Positions 43,386 to 52,420 of a stretch of 64,000 nucleotides of DNA are shown one piece after another. This DNA is from Nanosynbacter sp. (GTDB lineage: Bacteria > Patescibacteriota > Saccharimonadia > Saccharimonadales > Saccharimonadaceae). The notes under the pieces are model-generated. The model ran no database searches. It saw only the letters and a program-made list of their open reading frames with translations, and was not told the origin of the DNA. How positions within the stretch are numbered: position 1 is the first letter of the stretch; every line of letters starts with the position of its first letter. The stretch is taken from NCBI GenBank assembly GCA_015257485.1, contig JABZKC010000001.1:1-64000 (forward strand), written 5' to 3'. The translations under genes and the position numbers were made by a program.

Positions 43386-44205
43386 ATTCCAAAACCTCCA
43401 CCACCTTCGCCACTAAAAACGCCATCACATTAAAAATTACGATCGTCGCCCCGGTCGGAGTGGCTACAAAATACGAAAAGATAATTCCCATTACCATACA
43501 AAATATCGAAACTATCACTGAGCTAAAAACCACCGCCTTAAAACTTTTCACCACTTGCATCGCCGTCACCGTCGGGAAAATAATTAAACTCGAAATCAGA
43601 AGCGCCCCCACCAGTCGCATTCCCAACACCACTACCACCGCACACAAAATCGCAAAAATTGTATTTAATCGCTCAGTTTTCAGCCCAATCGATTTGGCAA
43701 AATTCTCATCAAACGTCATCGCGAAAATCTCATGGTATTTCACGATAAAGAATAGAATCACCACCAGCGAAAAAATCACTCCCACTACCACATCGGAATC
43801 ATCTAGCGCCAGGATACTGCCGAATAAATAATTATTAATATCCGTGTTCACTCCCTTGACCACCGAAATCACCAAAGTTCCCACCGCCAGTGCCCCCGCT
43901 GAAAGCATCGCGATTAGAGCATCCGCGTCCACCTTACTTTTCTGGTTCACCTGCAAAATCAAAATCGCCGCCAAAATCACTATCGGTAAGGCAAATTGCA
44001 GTGGCATCACCCCAATTACCGTCGCAATCGCAAACGCACCGAATCCCACATGTGAAAGTCCATCCCCAATCATCGCTTTTCGCCTTAGTACCAAGGACAC
44101 TCCAATCAGTCCCGCCGTCACTGCCAGCACTACCCCCACTACCAGAGCCTTTACCATAAATTGGTATTGCCACATTTCCAGAAACTTTTCCAAAATTCCG
44201 TTCAT
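43372..44205 (-). CDS. znuB: zinc/manganese ABC transporter permease
   Basis: A 277-aa integral membrane protein of the ZnuB/MntB (ABC-3) family with about eight membrane segments. The motif GDGLSHVGFGAFA matches the conserved cytoplasmic loop. The ATG at 44205 is chosen over GTG 44211 because AGGAGG lies 5 nt before it. It belongs to the znuA-znuC-znuB operon and moves metal delivered by the substrate-binding protein. Confidence 0.93.
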   Translation of the reverse strand: MNGILEKFLEMWQYQFMVKALVVGVVLAVTAGLIGVSLVLRRKAMIGDGLSHVGFGAFAIATVIGVMPLQFALPIVILAAILILQVNQKSKVDADALIAMLSAGALAVGTLVISVVKGVNTDINNYLFGSILALDDSDVVVGVIFSLVVILFFIVKYHEIFAMTFDENFAKSIGLKTERLNTIFAILCAVVVVLGMRLVGALLISSLIIFPTVTAMQVVKSFKAVVFSSVIVSIFCMVMGIIFSYFVATPTGATIVIFNVMAFLVAKVVEVLEYDIS

Positions 44206-44214
44206 CGCCACCTC

Positions 44215-44922
44215 CTATTTCCCATCACTTTCACCATGGTCATGGCGATGAATTCTTTTTACATATTCCTCTGTCGTTTCCATCGTCGCCACTCCGTCCG
44301 CTAGCGCCAAAATTTTATTCCCCACCAAATTCTGATGGTCGAGATCGTGCGTAATCATCATAATCGTGATTCCCTGCGCATTTAATTTCAAAAGCTCTGC
44401 GTATAATTCCTTCTTCGATTTCGAATCCAAATTATTTCCCGGCTCATCCAAAATCAATAATTTCTTCGTCGCTACTACCGCTCGTGCTAGCCAAATTTTC
44501 TGTCTCTGTCCACCCGAAAGCTCCGCAAAATGTTTCTTCAACATTTTTTTCATGCCAAATTTCGCGAGCGCTTCCTCACATTTTTTCTTGTCACTCTTCG
44601 TATAAAAAATCCCCCGCTTCTGATTGAGTAGTCCACTTAATACAATTTCTTCCACTGTCGCCGGAAAATTCGACGTTATTACCGTCTCCTGTGAAATATA
44701 GCCAATCTCCTTCCGGCTCATCCCGAGAAACTCCACACTTCCCGCACTTGGCTCTATCAAACCTAAAATTGTCTTAATTAGAGTGGTTTTCCCGGCCCCG
44801 TTACAGCCAACCAAGCAGATAAAATCTCCCGCCAAAATTTCAAAATTAATCTTCCGAAACACCGGCGTTTTCGCATATTCTACGCTCAAATTTTTTACTG
44901 CAATGATTGGCTGTTTTTCCAT
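44215..44922 (-). CDS. znuC: zinc/manganese ABC transporter ATPase
   Basis: A 235-aa ABC ATPase. Walker A GCNGAGKTT at about 38-46, Q loop YISQE, signature LSGGQRQKIWLARA, Walker B LLILDEPGNNLD and the switch His in MMITHD are present. The C-terminus ends in an HRHDHGE stretch that may bind metal. AGGA precedes the ATG, 7 nt after the substrate-binding gene. Confidence 0.93.
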   Translation of the reverse strand: MEKQPIIAVKNLSVEYAKTPVFRKINFEILAGDFICLVGCNGAGKTTLIKTILGLIEPSAGSVEFLGMSRKEIGYISQETVITSNFPATVEEIVLSGLLNQKRGIFYTKSDKKKCEEALAKFGMKKMLKKHFAELSGGQRQKIWLARAVVATKKLLILDEPGNNLDSKSKKELYAELLKLNAQGITIMMITHDLDHQNLVGNKILALADGVATMETTEEYVKRIHRHDHGESDGK

Positions 44923-44929
44923 AAAAATC

Positions 44930-45964
44930 CTATTTACTTAAAGCCGCAAGATTACGCTTCATCAAATCTACGTAAGTCACGCCCTTCGAAAAATCATCCG
45001 CCGTCACATTATGTGCCGAATGTAACTCCAAAACTTCTGCGCCCGTATCTTTACTTACGGTCTCTGCAATCTTGCCATTCGAAAGTTCGATCTTGTAAAT
45101 TTTCTTAATCTTTTCTTGCTTCACTTTATTAATTAAGAAACTAATTGTCTTCGCACTAGCCTCAGTTTGTTCTGAGCAACCCGAAAAAGCCGCCGCATAT
45201 TTCAAACCAAATTCATCAGCAAAATAACGGAACGGAAAACGATCTGCCACCACGATTTCTGAGATTTTACCATCAATCACTTGATGCAAATCCTTATCTA
45301 CCTCTGCAATTTCTGCCACATATTTTTCGGCATTATCGTCAATCTTATTTTTCTCCGCCGCATCAATTTCGGAAGCCACTTCTGCGATTTTTTTCACGAT
45401 TTCCATTGCCTTTTTTGGACTCGTCCAAACATGCTCATCAACTTCTGGACCTTCCTCTTCTTCGTCGTGATCATGCTTATGCTCATGCGATACGTGGTCG
45501 TGGTCATGATCGTGGTCATGGCTGTCCGAGTGATTGTTATCATGATCGTGATCATGTTCATCCTCATCTTCCATTCCTTCCACGATTTCTTCTTCCACCG
45601 TCGACACAAGATCAACTAATTTCACTACATGGGTCTTTTTCGTGTCTACGTCTTTCAAAATTTTCTCCACCCAAGTGTCTGAATCTCCCCCCACGTAGAC
45701 AAACATATCCGCATTCTTAATATCGATGATATCCTGCGGTGTTGGCTCATAGGTATGGGTTTCTGCTCCCGGCTTCACCAACATTTTTGCACTAATATTC
45801 GTATTTTTCGTCACTGCCCTAGCAAAATCATAGCCCGGAAAACTGGTCGACACTACTGAATACTTTTTTTGTTCAAACTTTTCTCGATTTAATACCAAGA
45901 AAGCCAATAATCCCACCACCAAAACTAGGCCGAAAATCGCCCATAACTTTTTCAAATTTTTCAT
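44930..45964 (-). CDS. znuA: zinc ABC transporter substrate-binding protein
   Basis: A 344-aa exported cluster A-I metal-binding protein. The N-terminal hydrophobic segment (7-26) has no lipobox Cys and so is a membrane anchor or signal. Metal ligands follow the family order: GAETHTYEPTP (His), the second His in VDEHVWTSP after a very His/Asp-rich loop at about 133-170 (13 histidines), then the third near SEIVVADRF and the final acid near GAEVLELHS. The His loop is the hallmark of zinc-specific ZnuA over manganese binders. AAGGAG precedes the ATG. A zinc-ribbon gene lies 41 nt upstream. Confidence 0.93.
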   Translation of the reverse strand: MKNLKKLWAIFGLVLVVGLLAFLVLNREKFEQKKYSVVSTSFPGYDFARAVTKNTNISAKMLVKPGAETHTYEPTPQDIIDIKNADMFVYVGGDSDTWVEKILKDVDTKKTHVVKLVDLVSTVEEEIVEGMEDEDEHDHDHDNNHSDSHDHDHDHDHVSHEHKHDHDEEEEGPEVDEHVWTSPKKAMEIVKKIAEVASEIDAAEKNKIDDNAEKYVAEIAEVDKDLHQVIDGKISEIVVADRFPFRYFADEFGLKYAAAFSGCSEQTEASAKTISFLINKVKQEKIKKIYKIELSNGKIAETVSKDTGAEVLELHSAHNVTADDFSKGVTYVDLMKRNLAALSK

Positions 45965-46005
45965 TTTTACTCCTTATTCTACTATTAAAATTCTGAGTAA
46001 AAAAT

Positions 46006-46191
46006 TTAATCAATCAAGCAATTCCCTCGCGAAACTTCATTCACTCCGCGTTTATCTAATAACCTCAAACGAAAAATCCGAAACAAACATCGCGCACAAA
46101 TCGTTAGTCTCGGCAAACCATCAAAAATGTGGGAAGCTCTCTTTTCACTCCCGCATTCCACCGCATGTCCACAAAGTCGACAATAGTGCAT
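46006..46191 (-). CDS. small zinc-ribbon protein
   Basis: A 61-aa basic protein with CRLC at residues 4-7 and CARC at 32-35, a four-cysteine zinc-ribbon pattern. No family was assigned. It is translationally coupled to the DUF4868 gene (the stop TAA is one base before ATG, with AGAGG as ribosome site) and is followed 41 nt later by znuA. A role in zinc sensing or as a small regulator of the zinc operon is possible but not shown. Confidence 0.65.
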   Translation of the reverse strand: MHYCRLCGHAVECGSEKRASHIFDGLPRLTICARCLFRIFRLRLLDKRGVNEVSRGNCLID

Positions 46192-46192
46192 T

Positions 46193-47212
46193 TTAGCCTC
46201 TTGGTGGTTCGCCTTCCGGCTCGTTTAATAATTTCTTTGACTTAATTTCGTAGCGCTTACCGTTAATTGGCGAAACATAATAATCTTCGTTCAAAAGATT
46301 CACAAACATCGTCAAATCCTTATCATCCATCATGATAATCGCACCATCATCATCAGTCATAAGTTCGAGTTTCATCTCGTCTGCATAGTCCACCAATTGT
46401 TCTTGCGACATTTGCTCTTCGATGTTCATGTCTTGTAACTTCTTCACTAACGGTTTTTTGTCCATCAAAAGCGCATTCAAGGTCAAACCTTCCGCGAAAG
46501 AAAGTTTGTATTTTTCTTCAATTTCTTTCGCCTTCGCTTCCGCTAACATCTGTGATTTAAAATCGTACTGGAAGAGATTTTCAAACTTCGTCTGGTTAAA
46601 AATCACTACCGATCCATCGACAAAGGCCACCTGATTATCATCTGGCATCTTCAAAGCCACTTCCGCGGAAAATGGTTCAAAACTTTCCCCATTCAATTCC
46701 CAAGAAGTCTTCGCGTTCAATGCAGAAGCGGCAGAAATTCCCTTCGCGATGTAAAAAACTTTCGTCCCATCATCACCACCTGGATAAGAAAACTTCGCAA
46801 TAATTCCCTTCATCTTCTTGAACTGATGCTCATTATCCGTGAAATAATCGATATCCTTGTATTCTTTTTCAATCAAATTTAATAGACTTTCTGCGCGAAT
46901 CACTTTCGAAAGATCCGTACGATAAATTACCTTATCTTCGCCGTCTGATTTTTCATACTCACGGCATTCCAAACCTTTTTCAGCGCCCGAAATCACATAA
47001 GCGATTGCTTCCCCCATAAACATTTGCTTCACCGAATTAGTTAATTTTTCAGAATAGCGAATCTTAAACGGCGTGTAGTTTTTGTTAAACAAAAATAGTT
47101 CACACGACACATTATTTTTTACCTCATCAAGTTCATTCGCCCACAAAAATACATCAAAATCGTTCAATTTTCGAATTTCAGAGTTCGTAATTTCAGTCTT
47201 TTCGGAATCCAT
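46193..47212 (-). CDS. DUF4868-like (KwaB-related) protein
   Basis: A 339-aa soluble acidic protein. The second half resembles DUF4868: VAFVDGSVVIFNQTKFENLF at about 196-215, followed by a helical region, then FVNLLNEDYYVSPINGKRYE at about 305-324 and SKKLL. DUF4868 is the domain of KwaB, the effector partner of the membrane protein KwaA in the Kiwa anti-phage system. No KwaA-like four-span protein is adjacent, so this is a solitary homologue whose function is open. GAGGTGAT precedes the ATG and TGC-TAAACT lies about 30 nt upstream. The family assignment is from memory of the motifs and is moderate. Confidence 0.5.
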   Translation of the reverse strand: MDSEKTEITNSEIRKLNDFDVFLWANELDEVKNNVSCELFLFNKNYTPFKIRYSEKLTNSVKQMFMGEAIAYVISGAEKGLECREYEKSDGEDKVIYRTDLSKVIRAESLLNLIEKEYKDIDYFTDNEHQFKKMKGIIAKFSYPGGDDGTKVFYIAKGISAASALNAKTSWELNGESFEPFSAEVALKMPDDNQVAFVDGSVVIFNQTKFENLFQYDFKSQMLAEAKAKEIEEKYKLSFAEGLTLNALLMDKKPLVKKLQDMNIEEQMSQEQLVDYADEMKLELMTDDDGAIIMMDDKDLTMFVNLLNEDYYVSPINGKRYEIKSKKLLNEPEGEPPRG

Positions 47213-47248
47213 ATCACCTCACTATTTTTCTATTAGTTTAGCACACTT

Positions 47249-47791
47249 TTACTTCGCTGTTTCGCCGTAAGTATCTTTTACCACCAAATCCGGCAAAATA
47301 TTTAAGTCCATCATCAAAACTTCAATGCGGTTTCGTATTTCTTCGGCCTCTGATTCATTTTCCAAAACCGCCTCGAACTTAATATAAGATTTTCGGCCAT
47401 GCTCAATCTGATCAAGATAAATCGTAATCCCGTTCTCCAGTACCACTTCTTGGCGCGTTCTCGAAACTTCCGATTGAATAATTAGTCCCATTTGTAATAA
47501 AATATTCGCCGCTTCTGCATAACTCGAAACCAAGGTTTCGTGCACCAGATCAATTTTCGACTTTTCGAGATGCCTCTTACAAATTAGGCTATAACGCGCC
47601 GGTCGATCCACCGCCTTTACATCCATTCTTAAGATCATTCTAGCAAAATTATTGTGTTCTTCGTAATTTCGTGGCACAAAAATTCGTGAGTGCTGCCAAT
47701 ACATTGGATCAAAATCATAACCCAGATTCATCAAGCGATTTTCTAGTTTATCAGCGTCTCTAACTTCTGCTTTGACAATAATTTTCTTCAT
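47249..47791 (-). CDS. CYTH-like (CyaB/ThTPase-type) protein
   Basis: A 180-aa protein with the strand pattern of the CYTH superfamily: KIIVKAEVRDADKLENRLMNLGY at the start, LICKRHLEKSKIDLVHET (the central K and E-rich strands), VSRTRQEVVLENGITIYLDQIE, and KSYIKFEAVLENESEAEEI at about 140. CYTH enzymes act on triphosphates such as ATP, thiamine triphosphate or inorganic triphosphate. The usual ExExK motif is not intact at the N-terminus (KAEVR), so activity is uncertain. It overlaps rnhA by 4 nt. Confidence 0.55.
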   Translation of the reverse strand: MKKIIVKAEVRDADKLENRLMNLGYDFDPMYWQHSRIFVPRNYEEHNNFARMILRMDVKAVDRPARYSLICKRHLEKSKIDLVHETLVSSYAEAANILLQMGLIIQSEVSRTRQEVVLENGITIYLDQIEHGRKSYIKFEAVLENESEAEEIRNRIEVLMMDLNILPDLVVKDTYGETAK

Positions 47792-48243
47792 TCCTCACTC
47801 GTTTCCACCGTTAAAATTTCTAGCCCAGAATAATTTTGATTTTCTCGTGCCTTGTTCGCCCACTCATCAGCTAGCTCATTCTCTGCCGTGCCATTATGGC
47901 CACGTACCCAGACCAATTTTGCGTTTGCCTCCCTGTAAGCTTTGAACACTTTTTTTACTAAACCTAAATTTTTAATTGGTCCGCTCTTTTTCTTCCAACC
48001 GTTCTTTTCCCAACCTGGCGCCCATTTTGTCAGCACATTAATCCAAAATTCTGAGTCCGTCCAAATTTCCGCTTCCTCGCCCGCTAACACCTTTAAGGCT
48101 TCCAGAATCGCCGAACCCTCCATCCGGATATTTGTCGTCAAATCTTCTCGCCCCATCGCTACCGGTTTATTATTTTCAATTACAGAAAATCCCCCCGGCC
48201 CCGGATTCGGTGACGCGCTTCCATCTGTCCATAATTTTCTCAT
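47788..48243 (-). CDS. rnhA: ribonuclease HI
   Basis: A 151-aa RNase HI. The catalytic acids are WTDGSASPNPG (Asp), MEGSAILEAL (Glu), WTDSEFW (Asp) and ENELADEWA (Asp). GHNG gives the conserved His. The ATG at 48243 is chosen over an upstream start at 48303, because AGAGGT precedes it and the extra residues would lie inside pilC. It follows pilC by 7 nt and is co-transcribed with the pilus operon. It is the second RNase HI of the window. Confidence 0.93.
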   Translation of the reverse strand: MRKLWTDGSASPNPGPGGFSVIENNKPVAMGREDLTTNIRMEGSAILEALKVLAGEEAEIWTDSEFWINVLTKWAPGWEKNGWKKKSGPIKNLGLVKKVFKAYREANAKLVWVRGHNGTAENELADEWANKARENQNYSGLEILTVETSEE

Positions 48244-48250
48244 TTTACCT

Positions 48251-49462
48251 CTATTTCTGAATTTGCGACACCAATTGATAAATCGGCATAAGCACACCGG
48301 CAATAATTACTGCAACCATCAAGGTCATAATTACCAACATAATCGGCTCAATCAATGTCGAAATCGTATTAATTTGCTGATCTAATTCGTCCTCATAGAC
48401 GTTCGCTGCCTTACCCAGCATTTCATCAATTTTACCAGATTCTTCACCAATCGCCGCCATTTGTGGCAGTAAAGGCAAAATATAATTTAGCTCTTTCAAA
48501 GATGCCGACAAGGTTTTACCCTGTTTCACCTTTTCTGAAACTTCCTTGATTTGTTCTTCCATAACCAAGTTATTAATCGCTTCTGCTGAAATTGCCAAAG
48601 TATCCTGAATTGACACACCTGTCGAAAGCAAGTTTTCCGCCGTACGCGCGAAACGCCCATTATATAGACGCCAAAACATCAATTTGAATACCGGCATATT
48701 CAATTTAATCCTTGCTAAAATATGTCGGCCACTATCGGTACGCACGAACTGGAATACAAAATAGATAATCAAACCCAGCACGATCGTCACCAACCACCAC
48801 ATATTCACTAAGAAATTCGTGACCGCCACCAGCATATTAGTGATCGCTGGTAAATCTTTTCCAAGATCATGGTAAAGCTGTTGCACCTGTGGCACCACAC
48901 CAATCACCATAAATAAAAGCACGCCAATAATTACCGCAAGCACAATTGCCGGATAGGTCAAAGAGTTCTTAATTCTTGTCACCATCGCATAATCTTTTTC
49001 TTGTTGATTAGCTAGTCGTTTTAGTGACATATCTAAAGTACCGGAAGACTCACCAGCTTTTAGTAGTGCTAAATAAATTCGATTAAACACTTCTGGAAAT
49101 TTTGCACAGGCTTGGGTTAGACTTCTACCTGCCTCCACATCTGCCAAAATCGATTCCGTGATGCGACGCATTGGTTTACTTCCCGTCTGCTCAATCAAAA
49201 CTCTCAAGGAATTCGAAAGTGGCAATCCCGCCCCAATCAAAGTCGAAAATTGTCTGGTAAAAACGATTTTATCTTTCGTGGTAACCTTGTTTTTGAATTT
49301 ATCAAAAAAACTGTCGCCCGAAGTATCTTCCGTCACCGTATCAGGAGTATAACCACGCTCGATCAAAAGCTTACCGGCTGCACGTTCACTCTCTGCCTGA
49401 ATTACACCCTTAATGATTGCGCCCGACTTACTATCACGGGCCTTATAAATATATCGATTCAT
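48251..49462 (-). CDS. pilC: type IV pilus inner-membrane platform protein
   Basis: A 403-aa PilC/GspF protein with two T2SSF domains (about 65-190 and 270-395). Each ends in the family glycine and glutamate pattern (LKAGESSGTLDMSL and AAIGEESGKIDEML). Three membrane segments lie at about 167-190, 218-240 and 375-397. It is the platform that couples the PilB and PilT motors to pilin insertion and removal. It abuts the pilT stop (49462). Confidence 0.95.
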   Translation of the reverse strand: MNRYIYKARDSKSGAIIKGVIQAESERAAGKLLIERGYTPDTVTEDTSGDSFFDKFKNKVTTKDKIVFTRQFSTLIGAGLPLSNSLRVLIEQTGSKPMRRITESILADVEAGRSLTQACAKFPEVFNRIYLALLKAGESSGTLDMSLKRLANQQEKDYAMVTRIKNSLTYPAIVLAVIIGVLLFMVIGVVPQVQQLYHDLGKDLPAITNMLVAVTNFLVNMWWLVTIVLGLIIYFVFQFVRTDSGRHILARIKLNMPVFKLMFWRLYNGRFARTAENLLSTGVSIQDTLAISAEAINNLVMEEQIKEVSEKVKQGKTLSASLKELNYILPLLPQMAAIGEESGKIDEMLGKAANVYEDELDQQINTISTLIEPIMLVIMTLMVAVIIAGVLMPIYQLVSQIQK

Positions 49463-50613
49463 TAGGCGCCTTTCACAATCCTTTCAAATTCACGTACATC
49501 TACTGCATATTCTCTTGCGCTATCATAAGTTACTGTTCCTTGTTGTACTAATTTTGCCAAAGTACGGTCCATGGTTTGCATACCTTCTGAAGCACCAGTC
49601 TGAATTGCCGTATCTAATTGATGAGTTTTTCCTTCACGAATAATCGAGCGAATTGCCGTGTTCGCCACCATAATTTCTGCCGCACAAACACGTCCGCCAC
49701 CAATTGCTGGCACTAGACGCTGAGAACAAACTGCCATCAAAATCCCTGCGAGCTGTGAACGAATTTGCGGTTGTTGCTCTGCTGGGAATACGTCAATCAT
49801 ACGGTCCACTGATTGTGCTGCCGAATTGGTATGTAGTGTCGCGAATACCAAGTGACCAGTTTCCGCAATCGTAATCGCCGCACTAATTGTCTCGAGGTCA
49901 CGCATCTCACCGAGTAGTACCACATCTGGATCTTCACGTAGAGCCGACTTTAAAGCCCGACTAAACGAATACGTATCATAATGTACTTCGCGCTGCGCCA
50001 CCAAACTTCGCTTCGATTTATGCGTAAACTCAATCGGATCTTCAATTGTCAAAATATGCACCGATTTTTCACTATTAATCTTATTAATAATTGCTGCCAG
50101 TGTCGTCGATTTACCAGAACCAGTCGGGCCCGTCACCAAAACCAAACCACGTGGATAATCGGAAAAACCTGAAATCACCTGGGGCATACCTAATTCTTCA
50201 ATCGTTGGCATCTTAGTTGGAATCAAACGAAAAGCCGCTGCAAGATGGCCTTTTTCATTAAAGGCATTCACACGAAAACGCGCAATTTCCCCGAAAGCAA
50301 ACGAATAGTCAAACTCTTTATCCTTCGCCAAAGTTTCACGTTGCATCGAATCTAGCGTCGAGAAAATCAAAGTGTCCACAATCTCCGTTGTCAAAATTGG
50401 TGTGTTTGGAATTGGTGCTAGTGACCCGTCAATACGTAAAATTGGTGGTAATCCCACCTGAATATGCAAATCCGAAGCCCCATACTTAATACAGGCTTCT
50501 AGTAATGTCTCAATTTTTACGGAATTTGGCACTGCGATTGGCGATGAAGCAGCTGCAGCGGCCTGTGCTGCGGCTGCTGAGTGTACACTCGTCTGTGCTT
50601 GATTTTCTTGCAT
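49462..50613 (-). CDS. pilT: type IV pilus retraction ATPase
   Basis: A 383-aa hexameric ATPase that depolymerises the pilus. The first 28 residues are an Ala/Gln-rich low-complexity tail. Walker A GPTGSGKST (about 161-169), Asp box ILTIEDPIEF, Walker B DVVLLGEMRDLET, His box TGHLVFATLHTNSAAQSVDR, and the PilT-type AIRSIIREGK with the C-terminal retraction region (TMDRTLAKLVQQG) are all present. Retraction is needed for twitching and DNA uptake. It follows pilB by 44 nt. Confidence 0.95.
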   Translation of the reverse strand: MQENQAQTSVHSAAAAQAAAAASSPIAVPNSVKIETLLEACIKYGASDLHIQVGLPPILRIDGSLAPIPNTPILTTEIVDTLIFSTLDSMQRETLAKDKEFDYSFAFGEIARFRVNAFNEKGHLAAAFRLIPTKMPTIEELGMPQVISGFSDYPRGLVLVTGPTGSGKSTTLAAIINKINSEKSVHILTIEDPIEFTHKSKRSLVAQREVHYDTYSFSRALKSALREDPDVVLLGEMRDLETISAAITIAETGHLVFATLHTNSAAQSVDRMIDVFPAEQQPQIRSQLAGILMAVCSQRLVPAIGGGRVCAAEIMVANTAIRSIIREGKTHQLDTAIQTGASEGMQTMDRTLAKLVQQGTVTYDSAREYAVDVREFERIVKGA

Positions 50614-50657
50614 ATTTACCTCTTATCTTTATTTTACCATAAACTTTTTTATCTTCA

Positions 50658-52409
50658 CTACGCCAAATCTGACGCTACGCGATTTACCTCACTTACGGTT
50701 GTCACTCCAGTCAGCGCCTTTAACATTCCATCTTGTCGCATCGTCAAAGTACCTTTTTCTTTCGCCAGTTGCATAATCTCTGAAGATGTTGCGTGTTTCA
50801 CAATCATCTTCTGGATATCATCATCAACTTCAATTGTTTCATAAAGACCCACACGTCCCTTATATCCACCCGGCGTTTCCCTTTCGTCAATTCCCCGCAT
50901 CATTGAGTAGCCATTCGGATTCACTACTGGAAGTCCCGGATACCCCAAATCTTCCGACACCATCGCCACCTGTTCTTGACTTTGTGGCAATAATTTCGCT
51001 ACCAAATCATTAATTTGTTTGGTTTCCATTTCCGTTGAATGCACCACTTCCCGCTTCGGGGCTACACGACGCACCAAACGCTGACCAATCACCGTATTTA
51101 GTGTCGATGCTAGAAGATATGGTTCAATTCCCATATCTAGAAGCCTTGGCAAAATACCTGCCGCCGAGTTAGTATGCAAAGTCGAAAATACCAAGTGTCC
51201 AGTTAGCGATGCCTGTACGGCTAAGTTAGCCGTTTCCGCATCACGAATCTCACCCACCATTACTACATCTGGGTCTTGACGTAAAATACTACGCAACCCC
51301 GTCGCAAAAGTTAGACCAGCATCCACATTCACCTGAATCTGATTCACACCGCCCATCTTATATTCGACCGGATCTTCCAGAGTCACGATATTAATCCTGT
51401 CGGATTTGATTCGTTTAACCAAAGCATAAAGCGTCGTCGATTTACCAGAACCCGTCGGCCCAGAAGTCAAAATCATTCCATTCGGACGTTCAATCCCCCG
51501 CTGCACCATCGCTAGTGCATGTCCCGTCATCCCCATCTGCTCGATATCGAGCGTCGTCCCACTTTTATCCAAAATACGAATCACCACCTGTTCCCCCCAA
51601 ATCACTGGTGAAACTGCGATACGTAAATCAATTTCTGTACCATCTACCGACACCGTGAACTGACCGTCTTGTGGCACCCGGTGCTCATCAATCTTTAAGT
51701 TCGCTAAAATCTTAATCCTTGAAACTAGCGCTGGTTCTATCGATTTTGGCAATTCCATTACCTTACGTAAAACCCCATCCACTCGGTAACGTACTACCAG
51801 TGTTGTCTCCAGTGGCTCAATATGAATATCTGAAGCTTTTGTTTTCGTCGCATAATCTAAAATCGTGGTGAGTGCCTTCGAAATTGGTGAATCCTGTGTA
51901 ATCGTTTTTACACTTGAAGAATTTACATCTTCCTCATCACTATTTTTGACCGCTTTTTCCACCGCGCGAAAATCCCCCTGATACTGAGCAATCGCACTTT
52001 TAATTCCTGCCTCGCTGGCCACCATGCCGCGAATCTGTTTTTGGGTCAAAGTCGAAAGATAATCAATCTGTTGCACATTCGAGACGTCCAACATCGCCAC
52101 ATAAAGAATTCCGTTTTTCTCCCCTAGTGGCACTACCATCAATCTTGAAACTACATCGTAAGGTAGTAATGTCAAAATCTCGCGGTCCATTTTCACGTTA
52201 TGCAGACTCACATACGGCACATTCATAATCACTGCCGTCGCATGTGAAATAGTCTCAACATCACAAATTTTTTGCGCTACCAAATTTGCAAGTAATGGCT
52301 GTTTACGTTTTTCTGCCTCTTCTACTACTCTTTTTACGTCTGGCTCAAAAACCAACCCTTCCCTTATCAAGAGCTGGATCACTTTTTCCTGCGAGTCATG
52401 CGTAAACAA
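50658..52409 (-). CDS. pilB: type IV pilus extension ATPase lacking the zinc site
   Basis: A 583-aa assembly ATPase. The N-terminal GspE/MshEN domain covers about 1-150, Walker A is SGPTGSGKST (about 328-337), with Walker B DPDVVMVGEIRDAET and His box TGHLVFSTLHTNSA. In most PilB/GspE proteins a tetracysteine zinc site (CxxC-x-CxxC) lies after GQRLVRR; here that region (VAPKREVVHSTEMETK to GYKGRVGLYE) contains no cysteine, although the flanking motifs are kept. The motor is probably active. It stands between the pilO-type genes and pilT. Confidence 0.95.
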   Translation of the reverse strand: MFTHDSQEKVIQLLIREGLVFEPDVKRVVEEAEKRKQPLLANLVAQKICDVETISHATAVIMNVPYVSLHNVKMDREILTLLPYDVVSRLMVVPLGEKNGILYVAMLDVSNVQQIDYLSTLTQKQIRGMVASEAGIKSAIAQYQGDFRAVEKAVKNSDEEDVNSSSVKTITQDSPISKALTTILDYATKTKASDIHIEPLETTLVVRYRVDGVLRKVMELPKSIEPALVSRIKILANLKIDEHRVPQDGQFTVSVDGTEIDLRIAVSPVIWGEQVVIRILDKSGTTLDIEQMGMTGHALAMVQRGIERPNGMILTSGPTGSGKSTTLYALVKRIKSDRINIVTLEDPVEYKMGGVNQIQVNVDAGLTFATGLRSILRQDPDVVMVGEIRDAETANLAVQASLTGHLVFSTLHTNSAAGILPRLLDMGIEPYLLASTLNTVIGQRLVRRVAPKREVVHSTEMETKQINDLVAKLLPQSQEQVAMVSEDLGYPGLPVVNPNGYSMMRGIDERETPGGYKGRVGLYETIEVDDDIQKMIVKHATSSEIMQLAKEKGTLTMRQDGMLKALTGVTTVSEVNRVASDLA

Positions 52410-52420
52410 AATCTTTTCCT

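Noticed and set aside
42597..48243. The block hydrolase-znu-zinc ribbon-DUF4868-CYTH-RNase H, considered as a multi-gene defence island.
   Set aside because: znuABC and RNase HI are housekeeping, the DUF4868 match is moderate, and no integrase, restriction or Cas gene accompanies it.
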